Assembly (NCBI RefSeq): GCF_042682045.1
Contig: NZ_JBHUGS010000003.1
Coordinates: 248,001 to 312,000 of the forward strand
Reading direction: 5' to 3'
Length of the DNA: 64,000 bases
Source: Sphingomonas_R arantia
Lineage (GTDB): Bacteria > Pseudomonadota > Alphaproteobacteria > Sphingomonadales > Sphingomonadaceae
Positions 52,363 through 61,571 of the stretch are shown here, one piece after another; the first letter of the stretch is position 1, and every line of letters starts with the position of its first letter. Both the position numbers and the translations under genes were made by a program. The notes below the pieces were generated by a model, which did not search any database, had not been told where the DNA came from, and was given only the letters and a program-made list of their open reading frames with translations.

Positions 52363-52920
52363 TCAAGCCTCGTCGGCGTCGTCCATGCCCTCGATCATCG
52401 CGATCAGCGCGTCGGTGAACGCCGGCACGTCGTCCGGCTTGCGGCTGGTGATCAGGTTGTCGTCGACCACGACCTCCTCGTCCACCGTCGTCGCCCCGGC
52501 ATTCTCCAGGTCGGTGCGCAGCGACGGCCAGCTCGTCACCGTCCGGTCCTCGACGATGTCCGCCTCCACCAGCAACCACGGCCCGTGGCAGATCGCGGCG
52601 ATCGGCTTGCCCGCATCGTCGAATGCCTGCACGATCTCGACGGCCACATCGATCGTGCGCAGCGTGTCCGGGTTCGCGACGCCGCCGGGAATGATCAGCG
52701 CGTCGTAATCGTCGGTATCGACCGTATCCAGCGTCATGTCCGGCGTGATCGTGTCGCCCTTCTCGTCCTTCTCCATGCCCTGGATCGGGTCCATCGCGGG
52801 CGATGCGAGCACGACGGTCGCCCCCGCGGCGATCAGGCGGTCGCGCGGTCCGAACAATTCGGCCTGCTCGAACCCGTCCGTGGCGATGATCAGGATCTTG
52901 GCGTCGGCGATGGCTGGCAT
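52363..52920 (-). CDS. DJ-1/PfpI family protein
   Basis: 185 residues. PfpI fold with the nucleophile elbow AAICHGPWLLVEA (Cys-His), and DALIIPGGVANPD. Members act as deglycase-like or amidotransferase-like stress proteins. Function here inferred from family. Confidence 0.9.
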   Translation of the reverse strand: MPAIADAKILIIATDGFEQAELFGPRDRLIAAGATVVLASPAMDPIQGMEKDEKGDTITPDMTLDTVDTDDYDALIIPGGVANPDTLRTIDVAVEIVQAFDDAGKPIAAICHGPWLLVEADIVEDRTVTSWPSLRTDLENAGATTVDEEVVVDDNLITSRKPDDVPAFTDALIAMIEGMDDADEA

Positions 52921-53037
52921 GGGGATATCCTCGAATGTCTTGGGGGATGTCTTGGGGTCGGGGCCTGAACGGGTGCCGCCGCCGCCTGTTCCGGCGCGAA
53001 GCCGCCCGATGCGCCAGCCGGAACGATCGCGGGGGGC

Positions 53038-54078
53038 ATGCCGTTATTCCCCCATGACCGGACCGAACCACCGCTTATGCTGAGCTATGTCGACGATGCC
53101 CTGCCCGGCATCACCCGCCGCAAGCTCCGCGGCCACTGGGCCTATTTCGACCCGCACGGCGAACGGGTCCGCGACCGCGCGGAGATCGACCGCTTGAACG
53201 CCACCGCGATGCCGCCCGCCTATGTCGATTGCTGGTTCTGCCCCAGCCCGGACGGCCATATCCAGGCGGTCGGCTGGGACGACAAGGGCCGCAAGCAATA
53301 TCGCTACCACGCCGATTTCCGCGCCACTCAGGAGGCCGCGAAGTACGACGCCTGCGCCGATTTCGGCCGCGCCCTCCCGCTGCTCCGCGCCCGTGTCGAG
53401 GAAGACCTCACCCACCGCGCGCTGGACAAGGACGCCGTCGTCGCCGCGATCGTCCGGCTGCTCGATCTCGGCCGCGTCCGGGTCGGCAACGAAACCTACG
53501 CCAAGTCGAACAACAGTTTCGGCGCCACCACGCTGCGCGCCGATCATGCCAAGGTCCGCGGGTCCAAGCTGAAACTTGAGTATGTCGGCAAGTCCGGCAA
53601 GCTCCAGCGGCTGACGATCGAGGACCAGCGCCTCTCGCGGATCGCCCGCCGTTGCCAGGACCTCCCCGGCCAGCATCTGTTCCAGTATCAATGTCCCGAC
53701 GGCAGCGCCCACCCGGTCGGCTCGGCCGACATCAACGCCTATATCAAGGACGCCACCGGCGGCAGCTTCACCGCGAAGAGCTTCCGCACCTGGGGTGCCA
53801 GCGTCATCGCCTACCGCACGCTGGTCGAGGCCGGCGACACCCCGATCACGCTGAAACAGCTTCTTCAACCCGTCGCCGACGCGCTCGGCAACACGCCCGC
53901 CATCGCGCGCAAATCCTATGTCCACCCCGCGCTGATCGAACTGGCGCGCAGCGGCGTCCCGGTCGGCCGGGTCCGCTTGCCGCGTGCCACGCGCTACGCC
54001 ACGCCAACGGAGCGCGGGCTGATCGCCTTCCTCGACACCCTGGGCGCGGAACATTGCAGTAAGGCCGCCTGCGCATGA
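53038..54078 (+). CDS. DNA topoisomerase IB
   Basis: 346 residues, poxvirus-like type IB. Features: GITRRKLRGHWAYFDPHGERV, GRKQYRYHADFRATQEAAKYD, the catalytic Arg/Lys region (LGRVRVGNETYAKSNNSFGATTLR) and the active-site Tyr in IARKSYVHPAL. It relaxes supercoils through a 3'-phosphotyrosine intermediate. Start at 53038 with GGGGGGC upstream; a later ATG (53077) is possible. Overlaps the MscS gene (ATGA). Confidence 0.93.
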   Translation: MPLFPHDRTEPPLMLSYVDDALPGITRRKLRGHWAYFDPHGERVRDRAEIDRLNATAMPPAYVDCWFCPSPDGHIQAVGWDDKGRKQYRYHADFRATQEAAKYDACADFGRALPLLRARVEEDLTHRALDKDAVVAAIVRLLDLGRVRVGNETYAKSNNSFGATTLRADHAKVRGSKLKLEYVGKSGKLQRLTIEDQRLSRIARRCQDLPGQHLFQYQCPDGSAHPVGSADINAYIKDATGGSFTAKSFRTWGASVIAYRTLVEAGDTPITLKQLLQPVADALGNTPAIARKSYVHPALIELARSGVPVGRVRLPRATRYATPTERGLIAFLDTLGAEHCSKAACA

Positions 54079-55217
54079 CGATCGCCAACACCGCCGCCGT
54101 CGCGGTCCGACCCACTGCCGCCGTCCATGACTTCGCAGCCGACATGAACCGCCTGACGCGGGAGATTACGACCTGGCTTGCCGGCAACTGGCTCCAGGTC
54201 GCGATCGCACTCGCGATCGGCGCGGCGATCGTGCTCGCATTGCTCGGCCTCCGCTCGCTCGGCGGTCGGCTCTGCCGCGGGCATGACGAGACGATCCAGT
54301 GGCGCACCATCGTCGGCCGCGCGATCACGCGCACCCGGATGTGGTTCATGGTGGCGCTCGCCGCCCGGCTGGTCGAAGGCGGCGCCAACACGCCGGCCGG
54401 CGTCACCGCGGTCATCACCGCCGTCTTCACGATCGCCGTCGCCCTCCAGGCCGCACTTTGGGCGCGCGAGATCATCCTCGGCTTCGTCGAACATCGCGCA
54501 GCGGGCGACACGGAAAAGGGCGCGATCGGCTCCGCGATCGGCATCATCCGACTACTCGTCACCTTCGCCTTGTTCGCGATCGCGGGCGTGCTCATCCTCG
54601 ACAATCTCGGCGTCAACGTCACCGGCCTGATCGCTGGCCTCGGCATCGGCGGCATCGCGATCGGTCTGGCCGCGCAGGGCATCTTTGCCGACCTGTTCGC
54701 CGCGCTCGCGATCATCTTTGACAAGCCGTTCCGCCGCGGCGATGCGGTTAGTTGGGACAGCACATCCGGCTCGGTCGAACGGATCGGCCTCAAATCCACG
54801 CGCATCCGGTCGATCACCGGCGAACAGATCATCGTGTCGAACAAGAACCTGCTCGACAAGGAATTGCGCAACCTCGCCCGGCTCGACCGCCGCCGCATGA
54901 CGCTGTCGATCGGCGTGATCTACCAGACCCCGGTCGACGTCTGCCGTGCGATCCCGGACCTGCTCCGCACCGCGACCGAAAGCGTGGACAAGTGCGTCGT
55001 GGTCCGCACCGGCATGACCGCGTTCGGCGCGTCCAGCCTCGACTATGAACTGCAGTTCGACGTCCGGTCGGAGGTGTGGGACGTCGTCTACGCCGCCCGC
55101 CACGCGGTCTGCCTCGCGATCCTCGACACCTTCACCCGCGAAGGCATCGAATTCGCCTACCCAACCCAACTCAACTTCACCGGCGGCCCGGACGGCCGGG
55201 CGGTGTTTCCGGACTGA
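54075..55217 (+). CDS. Mechanosensitive ion channel, MscS family
   Basis: 380 residues. Several helices, then the pore helix region VTGLIAGLGIGGIAIGLAAQ, followed by the cytosolic MscS beta domain (DKPFRRGDAVSWD, GSVERIGLKSTRIRS, GEQIIVSNKNLLDKELRN). It opens under membrane tension. Coupled to the topoisomerase gene. Confidence 0.92.
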   Translation: MTIANTAAVAVRPTAAVHDFAADMNRLTREITTWLAGNWLQVAIALAIGAAIVLALLGLRSLGGRLCRGHDETIQWRTIVGRAITRTRMWFMVALAARLVEGGANTPAGVTAVITAVFTIAVALQAALWAREIILGFVEHRAAGDTEKGAIGSAIGIIRLLVTFALFAIAGVLILDNLGVNVTGLIAGLGIGGIAIGLAAQGIFADLFAALAIIFDKPFRRGDAVSWDSTSGSVERIGLKSTRIRSITGEQIIVSNKNLLDKELRNLARLDRRRMTLSIGVIYQTPVDVCRAIPDLLRTATESVDKCVVVRTGMTAFGASSLDYELQFDVRSEVWDVVYAARHAVCLAILDTFTREGIEFAYPTQLNFTGGPDGRAVFPD

Positions 55218-55226
55218 TTACCAACC

Positions 55227-55288
55227 CCGTTTGGTTCGAGCCTGTCGAGAACTCTGCGCAGAGTTCTCGACAGGCTCGAACCAAACGG
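55227..55288. repeat. Palindromic repeat family A
   Basis: GTTTGGTTCGAGCCTGTCGAGAAC and its perfect mirror form a hairpin around CTCTGCGCAGAG, between the convergent MscS and putA ends. Confidence 0.8.
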
Positions 55289-55311
55289 ATCAGTACACAG
55301 TCGGAAGCCCC

Positions 55312-58311
55312 TCAGATCCCAACCTCTTCCAACGACAACAAAGTCGCATTACCGCCCGCCGAGGTCGTATCGGTCGACGTCACCCGCTCCGCCGAAAACC
55401 GCGGCAGATAATGCGGCCCGCCCGCCTTCGGGCCGGTCCCGGACAGACCCTCCCCGCCGAACGGCTGCGACCCGACGATCGCGCCGATCATCGACCGGTT
55501 GACGTATAGATTGCCGACCTTCGCCAGCGCCTCCACCGTCTCCGCGCCGCGCGCGATGCGGCTATGCAGCCCCATCGTCAGCCCGAACCGGCCGGCATTC
55601 ACGCGCTCCACCGTCTCGGCCAGCGCGCCTGCCTTCCACGTCGCGACATGGATCACCGGCCCGAACCACTCCTCGGTCAGCTGCTCGATCGTATCGATCC
55701 GGATCACCGTCGGCGGCACGTACAGCCCGTCCGCCGGCACCTGCACCGTATGCACGGTCCGCGCGGCCATCGCCGCCCGCCGCGCCATCAGCCGGTCGTA
55801 GGACGCCTGGTCGATCACCGGGCCGACATCGGTCGCCGGGTCAGCCGGGTCGCCGATCACCAGCGTATCCATCGCGCCGGCCAGCATTTCCAGCGTCCGC
55901 TCCGCGATCTCCTCCTGCAACAACAGCAGCCGCAGCGCGGAACAGCGTTGCCCCGCGGACCGGAACGCGGACGCCACCACATCGGCCACCACCTGTTCCG
56001 GCAACGCCGTTGAATCGACGATCATCGCGTTGATCCCGCCCGTCTCGGCGATCAGCGGCACCAGCGGCCGCGCGTCATCCTCCAGCAGCCCGCGTGCGAT
56101 CCGCCGCGCGGTGCCCGTCGATCCGGTGAACGCCACGCCCGCCACGCGCACGTCGGCGATCAGCGCGGCGCCCTCCTCCGGCCCGCCCGGCAACAGCACC
56201 AGCGCATCGGCCGGTACGCCCGCCTCATGCGCCAGCGCCACGGCCCAGCCCGCGATCGCCGGCGTCTGCGGCGCGGGCTTCGCCACCACCGCATTGCCCG
56301 CGACCAGCGCGGCTGCCACCTGCCCGAGGAAGATCGCCAGCGGGAAATTCCACGGCGCGATGCACGCCCACACGCCGCGCCCTTCGTGGCGCAGCACGTT
56401 GCGCTCCCCCGTCGGCCCGGGCAGCTCCTGCGGCGCCAGCACGCCGCGCGCCTGCAACGCATAATAACGGCAGAAATCGACCGCCTCGCGCACCTCGCCC
56501 AGCGCATCGCCGATCGTCTTGCCCGCCTCCTGCACCGCCACCGCCATCAGGTCGCCGCGATGCGTCTCCAGCAGGTCCGCCAGCCGCTCCAGCGTCGCCG
56601 CGCGCTGCTCCAGCGGCGTCCGCGACCAGACCGCAAAGCCCCGCACGGCCCGATCGACCGCCGCCTTGGCGGACGTCTCCGTCCCCCCGCGCCCGGCCGG
56701 AACCGCGTCGGTCCGTGGCGCGGGTGTCTTGGCAACGACCGCCGCCACCTCCGCCAGCACCGTCCGGTCCTGCAGATCCAGCCCCGCACTGTTCCGCCGC
56801 ACCCCGAACAGGTCGATCGGCAGCGGGATCGACGGATGCCGCGTCCCGCCCACCGCCCGGATCTTGTCGACCGGATCGGCCAGCAGCTCCGCATCGCTCA
56901 GCCCCTCGTCGGCCAGCTGATGGACGAAGCTGGAATTCGCCCCATTCTCCAGCAACCGCCGAACCAGATAGGCGAGCAGATCGCGATGCCCGCCCACCGG
57001 CGCATAGATCCGCGTCTTGTACCCGCGCTCGCGCACCAGCGTCTCGTACAGCCCCTCGCCCATCCCGTGCAGGCGCTGGAACTCGAAATCGCGCGCGTTG
57101 CCCGCCCATTCCATGATCGTCGCGACAGTCAGCGCATTGTGGCTGGCGAATGCCGGATAGATGTTGGTCGCGTCCAGCATGTCGCGCGAACATGCCATGT
57201 ACGACACGTCGGTCGCCGCCTTGCGCGTGAACAGCGGGTAATCGCTGAGCCCCGCCTCCTGCGTCCGCTTCACTTCGCTGTCCCAGTACGCGCCCTTCAC
57301 CAGCCGTACCGCGATCCGCCGGTTAGTCGCCGCACCCAGCTCGTTCGCCCACGCCACCGCCGGCCGCGCCCGCTTGCTGTACGCCTGGATCGCCATGCCG
57401 AACCCGTCCCAGCCCTTCAGCTTCGGCAGCCCCGCCACTGCGGAGATGATCGCGAAGCTCATCTCCAGCCGTTCAGACTCCTCGGCATCGACGGTCAGGC
57501 CGATCCCCGCATCCGCCGCCTGCACCGCCAGCACCTCCAGTTTCTCGGTCAGCGCGGGGACGCACGCGTCCCACTGCCCGACCTCGTACCGCGGGTGCAG
57601 CGCGGACAGCTTGACCGAGATCGAATGGCCCTCCTTCGCCGCACGCCCGACCTCGGCGATCGCATCCTGGTAGGACCGGAAATAGCGCTCCGCATCCGGA
57701 TAGGTCCGCGCCGCCTCGCCCAGCATGTCGAAACTGGCGGTGAACCCGCGATTGTCCTTTGTGCGCATCCGCTTCAGCGCCTCGTCGATGGTCCGCCCCA
57801 TGACGAAGATCTCGCCCATCATCTTCATCGCGGCGCCCACCGCCTGCCGCACGAACGGTTCGCCCGCGCGCGATACCAGCCGCTTCAACGCGCCGCCCTG
57901 CCCGGCATCGCTCACCAGCGCGCGGCCGATCACCAGCCCCCAGGTCGCCGAATTGACCAGCGACGAATGCGACTTGCCGGTGTGCGCGCGCCAGTCCGCA
58001 TCTCCCAGCTTGTCGGCGATCAAGCGGTCCGCCGTCTCTGGATCCGGCACGCGCAGGAACGCCTCCGCCAGGCTCAGCAACGCGACGCCCTCGGACGAAT
58101 TCAGCCGATATTGTTGCAGGAACTGGTTCACCCAGCCCTCGCGCTGCGCGGTGCGCAGGTCGCCGAGCAACCCCATGCTGTGCGCCACCACCCGTTCGCG
58201 ACTCGACGTGTCGAGCGCTGCGGTCGGCAACAACGTGTCGAGCACGTCCGGCTCCGGCGCACGGTGCAGTGCGCGCAACGAGGACAGGACGGCGGGGGAC
58301 GCGGAAAACAT
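55312..58311 (-). CDS. putA: Bifunctional proline dehydrogenase / L-glutamate-gamma-semialdehyde dehydrogenase
   Basis: 999 residues, the short PutA form without the DNA-binding ribbon-helix-helix extension. The N-terminal flavin proline dehydrogenase barrel (SVKLSALHPRYE, GLTVDAEESERLE, RLVKGAYWDSEVKR) is followed by an ALDH domain (NFPLAIFLGQVAAALVAGN, AETGGINAMIV with the Glu, AGQRCSALRLL with the catalytic Cys). It oxidises proline to glutamate. It is divergent from the MaoC gene, with a palindrome between. Confidence 0.95.
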   Translation of the reverse strand: MFSASPAVLSSLRALHRAPEPDVLDTLLPTAALDTSSRERVVAHSMGLLGDLRTAQREGWVNQFLQQYRLNSSEGVALLSLAEAFLRVPDPETADRLIADKLGDADWRAHTGKSHSSLVNSATWGLVIGRALVSDAGQGGALKRLVSRAGEPFVRQAVGAAMKMMGEIFVMGRTIDEALKRMRTKDNRGFTASFDMLGEAARTYPDAERYFRSYQDAIAEVGRAAKEGHSISVKLSALHPRYEVGQWDACVPALTEKLEVLAVQAADAGIGLTVDAEESERLEMSFAIISAVAGLPKLKGWDGFGMAIQAYSKRARPAVAWANELGAATNRRIAVRLVKGAYWDSEVKRTQEAGLSDYPLFTRKAATDVSYMACSRDMLDATNIYPAFASHNALTVATIMEWAGNARDFEFQRLHGMGEGLYETLVRERGYKTRIYAPVGGHRDLLAYLVRRLLENGANSSFVHQLADEGLSDAELLADPVDKIRAVGGTRHPSIPLPIDLFGVRRNSAGLDLQDRTVLAEVAAVVAKTPAPRTDAVPAGRGGTETSAKAAVDRAVRGFAVWSRTPLEQRAATLERLADLLETHRGDLMAVAVQEAGKTIGDALGEVREAVDFCRYYALQARGVLAPQELPGPTGERNVLRHEGRGVWACIAPWNFPLAIFLGQVAAALVAGNAVVAKPAPQTPAIAGWAVALAHEAGVPADALVLLPGGPEEGAALIADVRVAGVAFTGSTGTARRIARGLLEDDARPLVPLIAETGGINAMIVDSTALPEQVVADVVASAFRSAGQRCSALRLLLLQEEIAERTLEMLAGAMDTLVIGDPADPATDVGPVIDQASYDRLMARRAAMAARTVHTVQVPADGLYVPPTVIRIDTIEQLTEEWFGPVIHVATWKAGALAETVERVNAGRFGLTMGLHSRIARGAETVEALAKVGNLYVNRSMIGAIVGSQPFGGEGLSGTGPKAGGPHYLPRFSAERVTSTDTTSAGGNATLLSLEEVGI

Positions 58312-58344
58312 GGGCGCGGTGGTCCTTGCGACGGATCGACGCAG

Positions 58345-58360
58345 TTGACGTAAACGTCAA
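58345..58360. promoter_or_regulatory. Perfect TTGACGT palindrome between putA and maoC
   Basis: TTGACGT-AA-ACGTCAA, a perfect 7+7 dyad between the divergent starts of putA and the MaoC dehydratase gene. It matches the site before the SDR gene at 26071. Confidence 0.6.
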
Positions 58361-58440
58361 GCTACGCCTAGAGACAGTCAAGCCATAGCCCCAAGGATCG
58401 CCGCCCGGAAGATGGCGGCACCGAACAGGAGTGAGACCGA

Positions 58441-58893
58441 ATGCCCACCGTGCAGGATCTGCAAGCCAAGGTCGGGGAGGTCGTCGGCACATCCGACTGG
58501 ATCCAGATCGACCAGCCCCGCATCCAGGCATTCGCCGACGCGACGGACGACCACCAGTTCATCCATGTCGATCCCGAACGCGCGAAGATGACCCCGTTCG
58601 GCGGCACGATCGCGCACGGCTTCCTGACGCTGTCGATGCTGACCGCACTCGCCGAACGGCTGCCCGACAGCCGGATCGAGGGCGTGAAGATGGGCATCAA
58701 CTACGGCTTCGACAAAGTCCGCTTCCTCACCCCCGTCCCCGCCGGCGTCCGCATCCGCGGCACGTTCAAGCTCCTCAGCCTGGAGGAAAAGCGCCCCGGC
58801 CAGTGGCAGCAGACCCAGGAAGTGACGGTCGAGATCGAGGACCAGAAGAAGCCCGCGCTGATCGCCGAATGGATCGCGCAGTTCTTCATCTGA
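58441..58893 (+). CDS. MaoC family (R)-enoyl-CoA hydratase-like protein
   Basis: 150 residues, hot-dog fold. The hydratase motif is FADATDDHQFIHVDPERA with catalytic Asp and His, then GGTIAHGFLTLSML. It likely hydrates enoyl-CoA to (R)-3-hydroxyacyl-CoA, which the SDR gene at 26.1 kb could oxidise. The thiolase gene follows 65 bases downstream. Confidence 0.9.
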   Translation: MPTVQDLQAKVGEVVGTSDWIQIDQPRIQAFADATDDHQFIHVDPERAKMTPFGGTIAHGFLTLSMLTALAERLPDSRIEGVKMGINYGFDKVRFLTPVPAGVRIRGTFKLLSLEEKRPGQWQQTQEVTVEIEDQKKPALIAEWIAQFFI

Positions 58894-58958
58894 GCTGTCC
58901 TGTTCGCCGCTCCCTGCCCGACTGCCGTCACCAGCACATCTGACCCGAGGACCCCACC

Positions 58959-60134
58959 ATGCGTGAAGCCGTCATCGTCGCCACCGCCCGCACCCCCATC
59001 GGCCGCGCCTATCGCGGGGCGTTCAACGCCACCCCCTCCCCCACGCTTGCCGCGCACGCCATCCGCGCTGCGGTCGAACGCTCGGGCGTCGCGCCCGACC
59101 AGATTCAGGACGTCGTGATCGGCGCCGCGCTGCAACAGGGGGTCCAGGCCACGATCGGCCGCACCGCCGCACTCCGCGCCGGACTTCCGGTGACCGTCGC
59201 CGGCATGTCGGTTGATCGCCAGTGCGCCTCCGGGCTCCAGGCGATCGCCATCGCCGCGTCGCAGATCATCGTCGACCGCGCCGACATCGTCGTCGCCGGC
59301 GGCGTCGAATCGATCTCGATGGTCCAGACCCCCGACATGCGGCTCGGCCCCGATCACGAGCTGATCGCGATGCATCCCGACGTCTACATGCCGATGCTCC
59401 AGACCGCAGAGATCGTCGCCAGCCGCTACGGCATCTCGCGCGCCCGGCAGGACGCCTACGCCCTCCAGTCGCAGCAGCGCACCGCCGCCGCACAGGCCGC
59501 CGGCCGCTTCGACGCGGAGATCATTTCCGTCACCGCGACGATGAACGTCGTCGACAAGGCGACCAAGCAGGTCTCTCAGAAGGAAGTGACGCTCACCAAG
59601 GACGAGGGCAATCGTCCGGAGACCACGATCGAGGGCCTGAACACGCTCGGCCCCGTCATGGGCCCCGACGCCAACATCACCGCCGGCAACGCGTCGCAGC
59701 TGTCCGACGGCGCGTCCGCCTGCGTCGTGATGGAACGCGCCGCTGCGGAGAAAGCCGGCAAGGCCCCGCTCGGCCGCTATGTCGGCATGGCCGTCGCCGG
59801 CACCAAGCCGGACGAAATGGGCATCGGCCCGGTCTATGCCGTGCCCAAGCTGCTCGAACGGTTCGGCCTCACCGTCGGCGACATCGGCCTGTGGGAACTG
59901 AACGAGGCGTTCGCCGTCCAGGTGCTCTACTGCCAGGACGTGCTCGGCATCCCCGACGAACTGCTCAACGTCGACGGCGGCGCGATCTCCATCGGTCACC
60001 CCTACGGCATGTCCGGCGCCCGCATGGTCGGCCACGCCCTGATCGAAGGCAAGCGCCGCGGCGCCAAGCACGTCGTCGTCACCATGTGCGTCGGCGGCGG
60101 CATGGGCGCAGCCGGCCTGTTCGAAGTCCTGTAA
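58959..60134 (+). CDS. Acetyl-CoA C-acyltransferase (thiolase)
   Basis: 391 residues. Active-site Cys89 (DRQCASGL), His in GHPYGMSGARM, and the second Cys in CVGGGMGAAGLFE. It cleaves 3-ketoacyl-CoA in beta-oxidation. It lies behind the MaoC gene and ends at a G/C-tract hairpin (60149-60172). Confidence 0.93.
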   Translation: MREAVIVATARTPIGRAYRGAFNATPSPTLAAHAIRAAVERSGVAPDQIQDVVIGAALQQGVQATIGRTAALRAGLPVTVAGMSVDRQCASGLQAIAIAASQIIVDRADIVVAGGVESISMVQTPDMRLGPDHELIAMHPDVYMPMLQTAEIVASRYGISRARQDAYALQSQQRTAAAQAAGRFDAEIISVTATMNVVDKATKQVSQKEVTLTKDEGNRPETTIEGLNTLGPVMGPDANITAGNASQLSDGASACVVMERAAAEKAGKAPLGRYVGMAVAGTKPDEMGIGPVYAVPKLLERFGLTVGDIGLWELNEAFAVQVLYCQDVLGIPDELLNVDGGAISIGHPYGMSGARMVGHALIEGKRRGAKHVVVTMCVGGGMGAAGLFEVL

Positions 60135-60148
60135 GCGAACTTCTAAAG

Positions 60149-60176
60149 CCCCCTCCCTTTCAAGGGAGGGGGTTTG
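60149..60176 (+). terminator. Terminator-like hairpin behind the thiolase gene (repeat family D)
   Basis: CCCCCTCCCTT (60149-60159), TC, AAGGGAGGGGG, then TTT. It resembles the hairpins at 27067-27140. Confidence 0.65.
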
Positions 60177-60266
60177 GGGGTGGGTGCGACAGCACCACAA
60201 GCGCGCCAGCCGGGGCAGCACGCAACGCCCTTGCCACCCCGATCCCATCATGGTGCATTCCGCACC

Positions 60267-61049
60267 ATGCGCCATCGCCCGCCTTTCCGAACCCTCGCAC
60301 ACGACTGGCGCGCGCCCGCTTTCCTCCTCGCGCTCATCGTCGTCGCGCTGGTCGCGGGCCGCTTCCTCGACATCCACCGCGCCTCCCTCGCCGGAACACG
60401 CGAAGATGCCGCACGGCGCGCTGCCACGCGCACCCATTATGCCGTCCAACCGCCCGCCCGTGGCGACGGCGTCCCGCTGCTCCCCGACATCACACAGCTG
60501 GCGCCCGACGGCCTGCGCATGGTCGTGGACACCAGCTTCCTCGATACTGCGTGGGCCGTCGCCATCCGCCATCCGTTGCCGAACGGGCCCGCATCCGGCG
60601 AACTCCTCGTCATGCGCGATGCTCCGGGCACGTTCGCGCGCCAACCGTTCGCCCGTAGCGCCTTCACCCTGTCCGGGCGCGACCACAGGATGCTCACCCG
60701 ATCGATCGACCTCACTTTGGCAAACTATCCGGGCGAGGCCGGCTTCTGCCTCGACGGCACGCACGTCTGGATCGAACGCGCCGCGAACGGCTCTTATGCC
60801 TCGATCGACAGCAACTGCGCCGCGATCGGCGAAACCACGGCCAAGATCCTGCTCACGACGCTCCTGAAACTTCCGTCCAGACAGGCAACCCCGTCTGCAT
60901 CCGGCTGGGCCGACCGCACCGCACTCGACGCCGTTCTCGCTGCGAAGGAACCGCGCACACTCAAACCGGTTCTCCCCGTAACCAATAGCCAAGGAGAGCC
61001 ATCATGGCCGACGACGCAAGCATCGAAGCCCGTTTCTGGAAAGACCTGA
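60267..61049 (+). CDS. Hypothetical membrane-anchored protein
   Basis: 260 residues. One N-terminal anchor (APAFLLALIVVALVAGRFL), then a periplasmic part with two Cys residues (EAGFCLDGTHVWI, SIDSNCAAIG). No family recognised. It overlaps the following flavin-type gene by 46 bases, an unusually long overlap, so its last ~15 residues may not be real or the gene may have been extended by loss of a stop. Confidence 0.6.
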   Translation: MRHRPPFRTLAHDWRAPAFLLALIVVALVAGRFLDIHRASLAGTREDAARRAATRTHYAVQPPARGDGVPLLPDITQLAPDGLRMVVDTSFLDTAWAVAIRHPLPNGPASGELLVMRDAPGTFARQPFARSAFTLSGRDHRMLTRSIDLTLANYPGEAGFCLDGTHVWIERAANGSYASIDSNCAAIGETTAKILLTTLLKLPSRQATPSASGWADRTALDAVLAAKEPRTLKPVLPVTNSQGEPSWPTTQASKPVSGKT

Positions 61050-61486
61050 AGGCCAGCCCGTTCGTCATGCTCGGCGTCGAGGGAACGCGCGACGGCCATA
61101 CCCAGCCGATGACCGCGCAGTTCGAAGGTGAGTCCGGCCCAATCTGGTTCTTCGCGACCAAGGACAACGGCCTGACCAAGGCGCTGTCCGAATCGAACCG
61201 CGCGATCGCGACCTACACCGGCAAGGGTCACGACCTGTTCGCCAGCATCCACGGCACGCTGTCGGTCGACACCGACCGCGCGAACGTCGATCGCCTGTGG
61301 AGCCCGCAGGTCGAGGCCTGGTACAAGGGCGGCACGGCCGATCCGAACCTCGCGCTGCTCCGTCTCGATACCGAGCGCGCCCGGCTCTGGCTCGGCGGTT
61401 CCTCGTTCGGCGCCGCGATCGAACGGCTGTTCGGCAAGGATCCGAAGGACAGCTACAAAGACAATGTCGCCGAAGTGACGCTCTGA
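61004..61486 (+). CDS. General stress protein, pyridoxamine 5'-phosphate oxidase-like fold
   Basis: 160 residues, close to the general stress protein 26 group: EARFWKDLKASPFVMLGVEG, ESGPIWFFATKDNG and RLWSPQVEAWYKGGTADPNLALLRL. These split-barrel proteins bind FMN or FAD. AAGGAGAG lies before the ATG, a strong site inside the upstream gene. Confidence 0.88.
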   Translation: MADDASIEARFWKDLKASPFVMLGVEGTRDGHTQPMTAQFEGESGPIWFFATKDNGLTKALSESNRAIATYTGKGHDLFASIHGTLSVDTDRANVDRLWSPQVEAWYKGGTADPNLALLRLDTERARLWLGGSSFGAAIERLFGKDPKDSYKDNVAEVTL

Positions 61487-61513
61487 TCGTCCTTCCTGAC
61501 CGTCGCTAAGCAA

Positions 61514-61551
61514 AAGCGCCCGCCCCGCATCACCGCGGGGCGGGCGTTTCC
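61514..61551. terminator. Bidirectional terminator
   Basis: CGCCCGCCCCGC (61517-61528), loop ATCACC, and GCGGGGCGGGCG (61535-61546) followed by TTT, with AAAA on the other side: a strong hairpin that can end both converging transcripts. Confidence 0.85.
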
Positions 61552-61571
61552 TTATCCGATCGACCGGACGA

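Noticed and set aside
56227..58353. Long plus-strand frame opposite putA
   Set aside because: Same shadow effect; putA is clearly supported by active-site motifs.
58701..60992. Long minus-strand frame opposite the maoC/thiolase genes
   Set aside because: Gly/Asp/Arg-rich shadow without domains; both sense genes are well supported.
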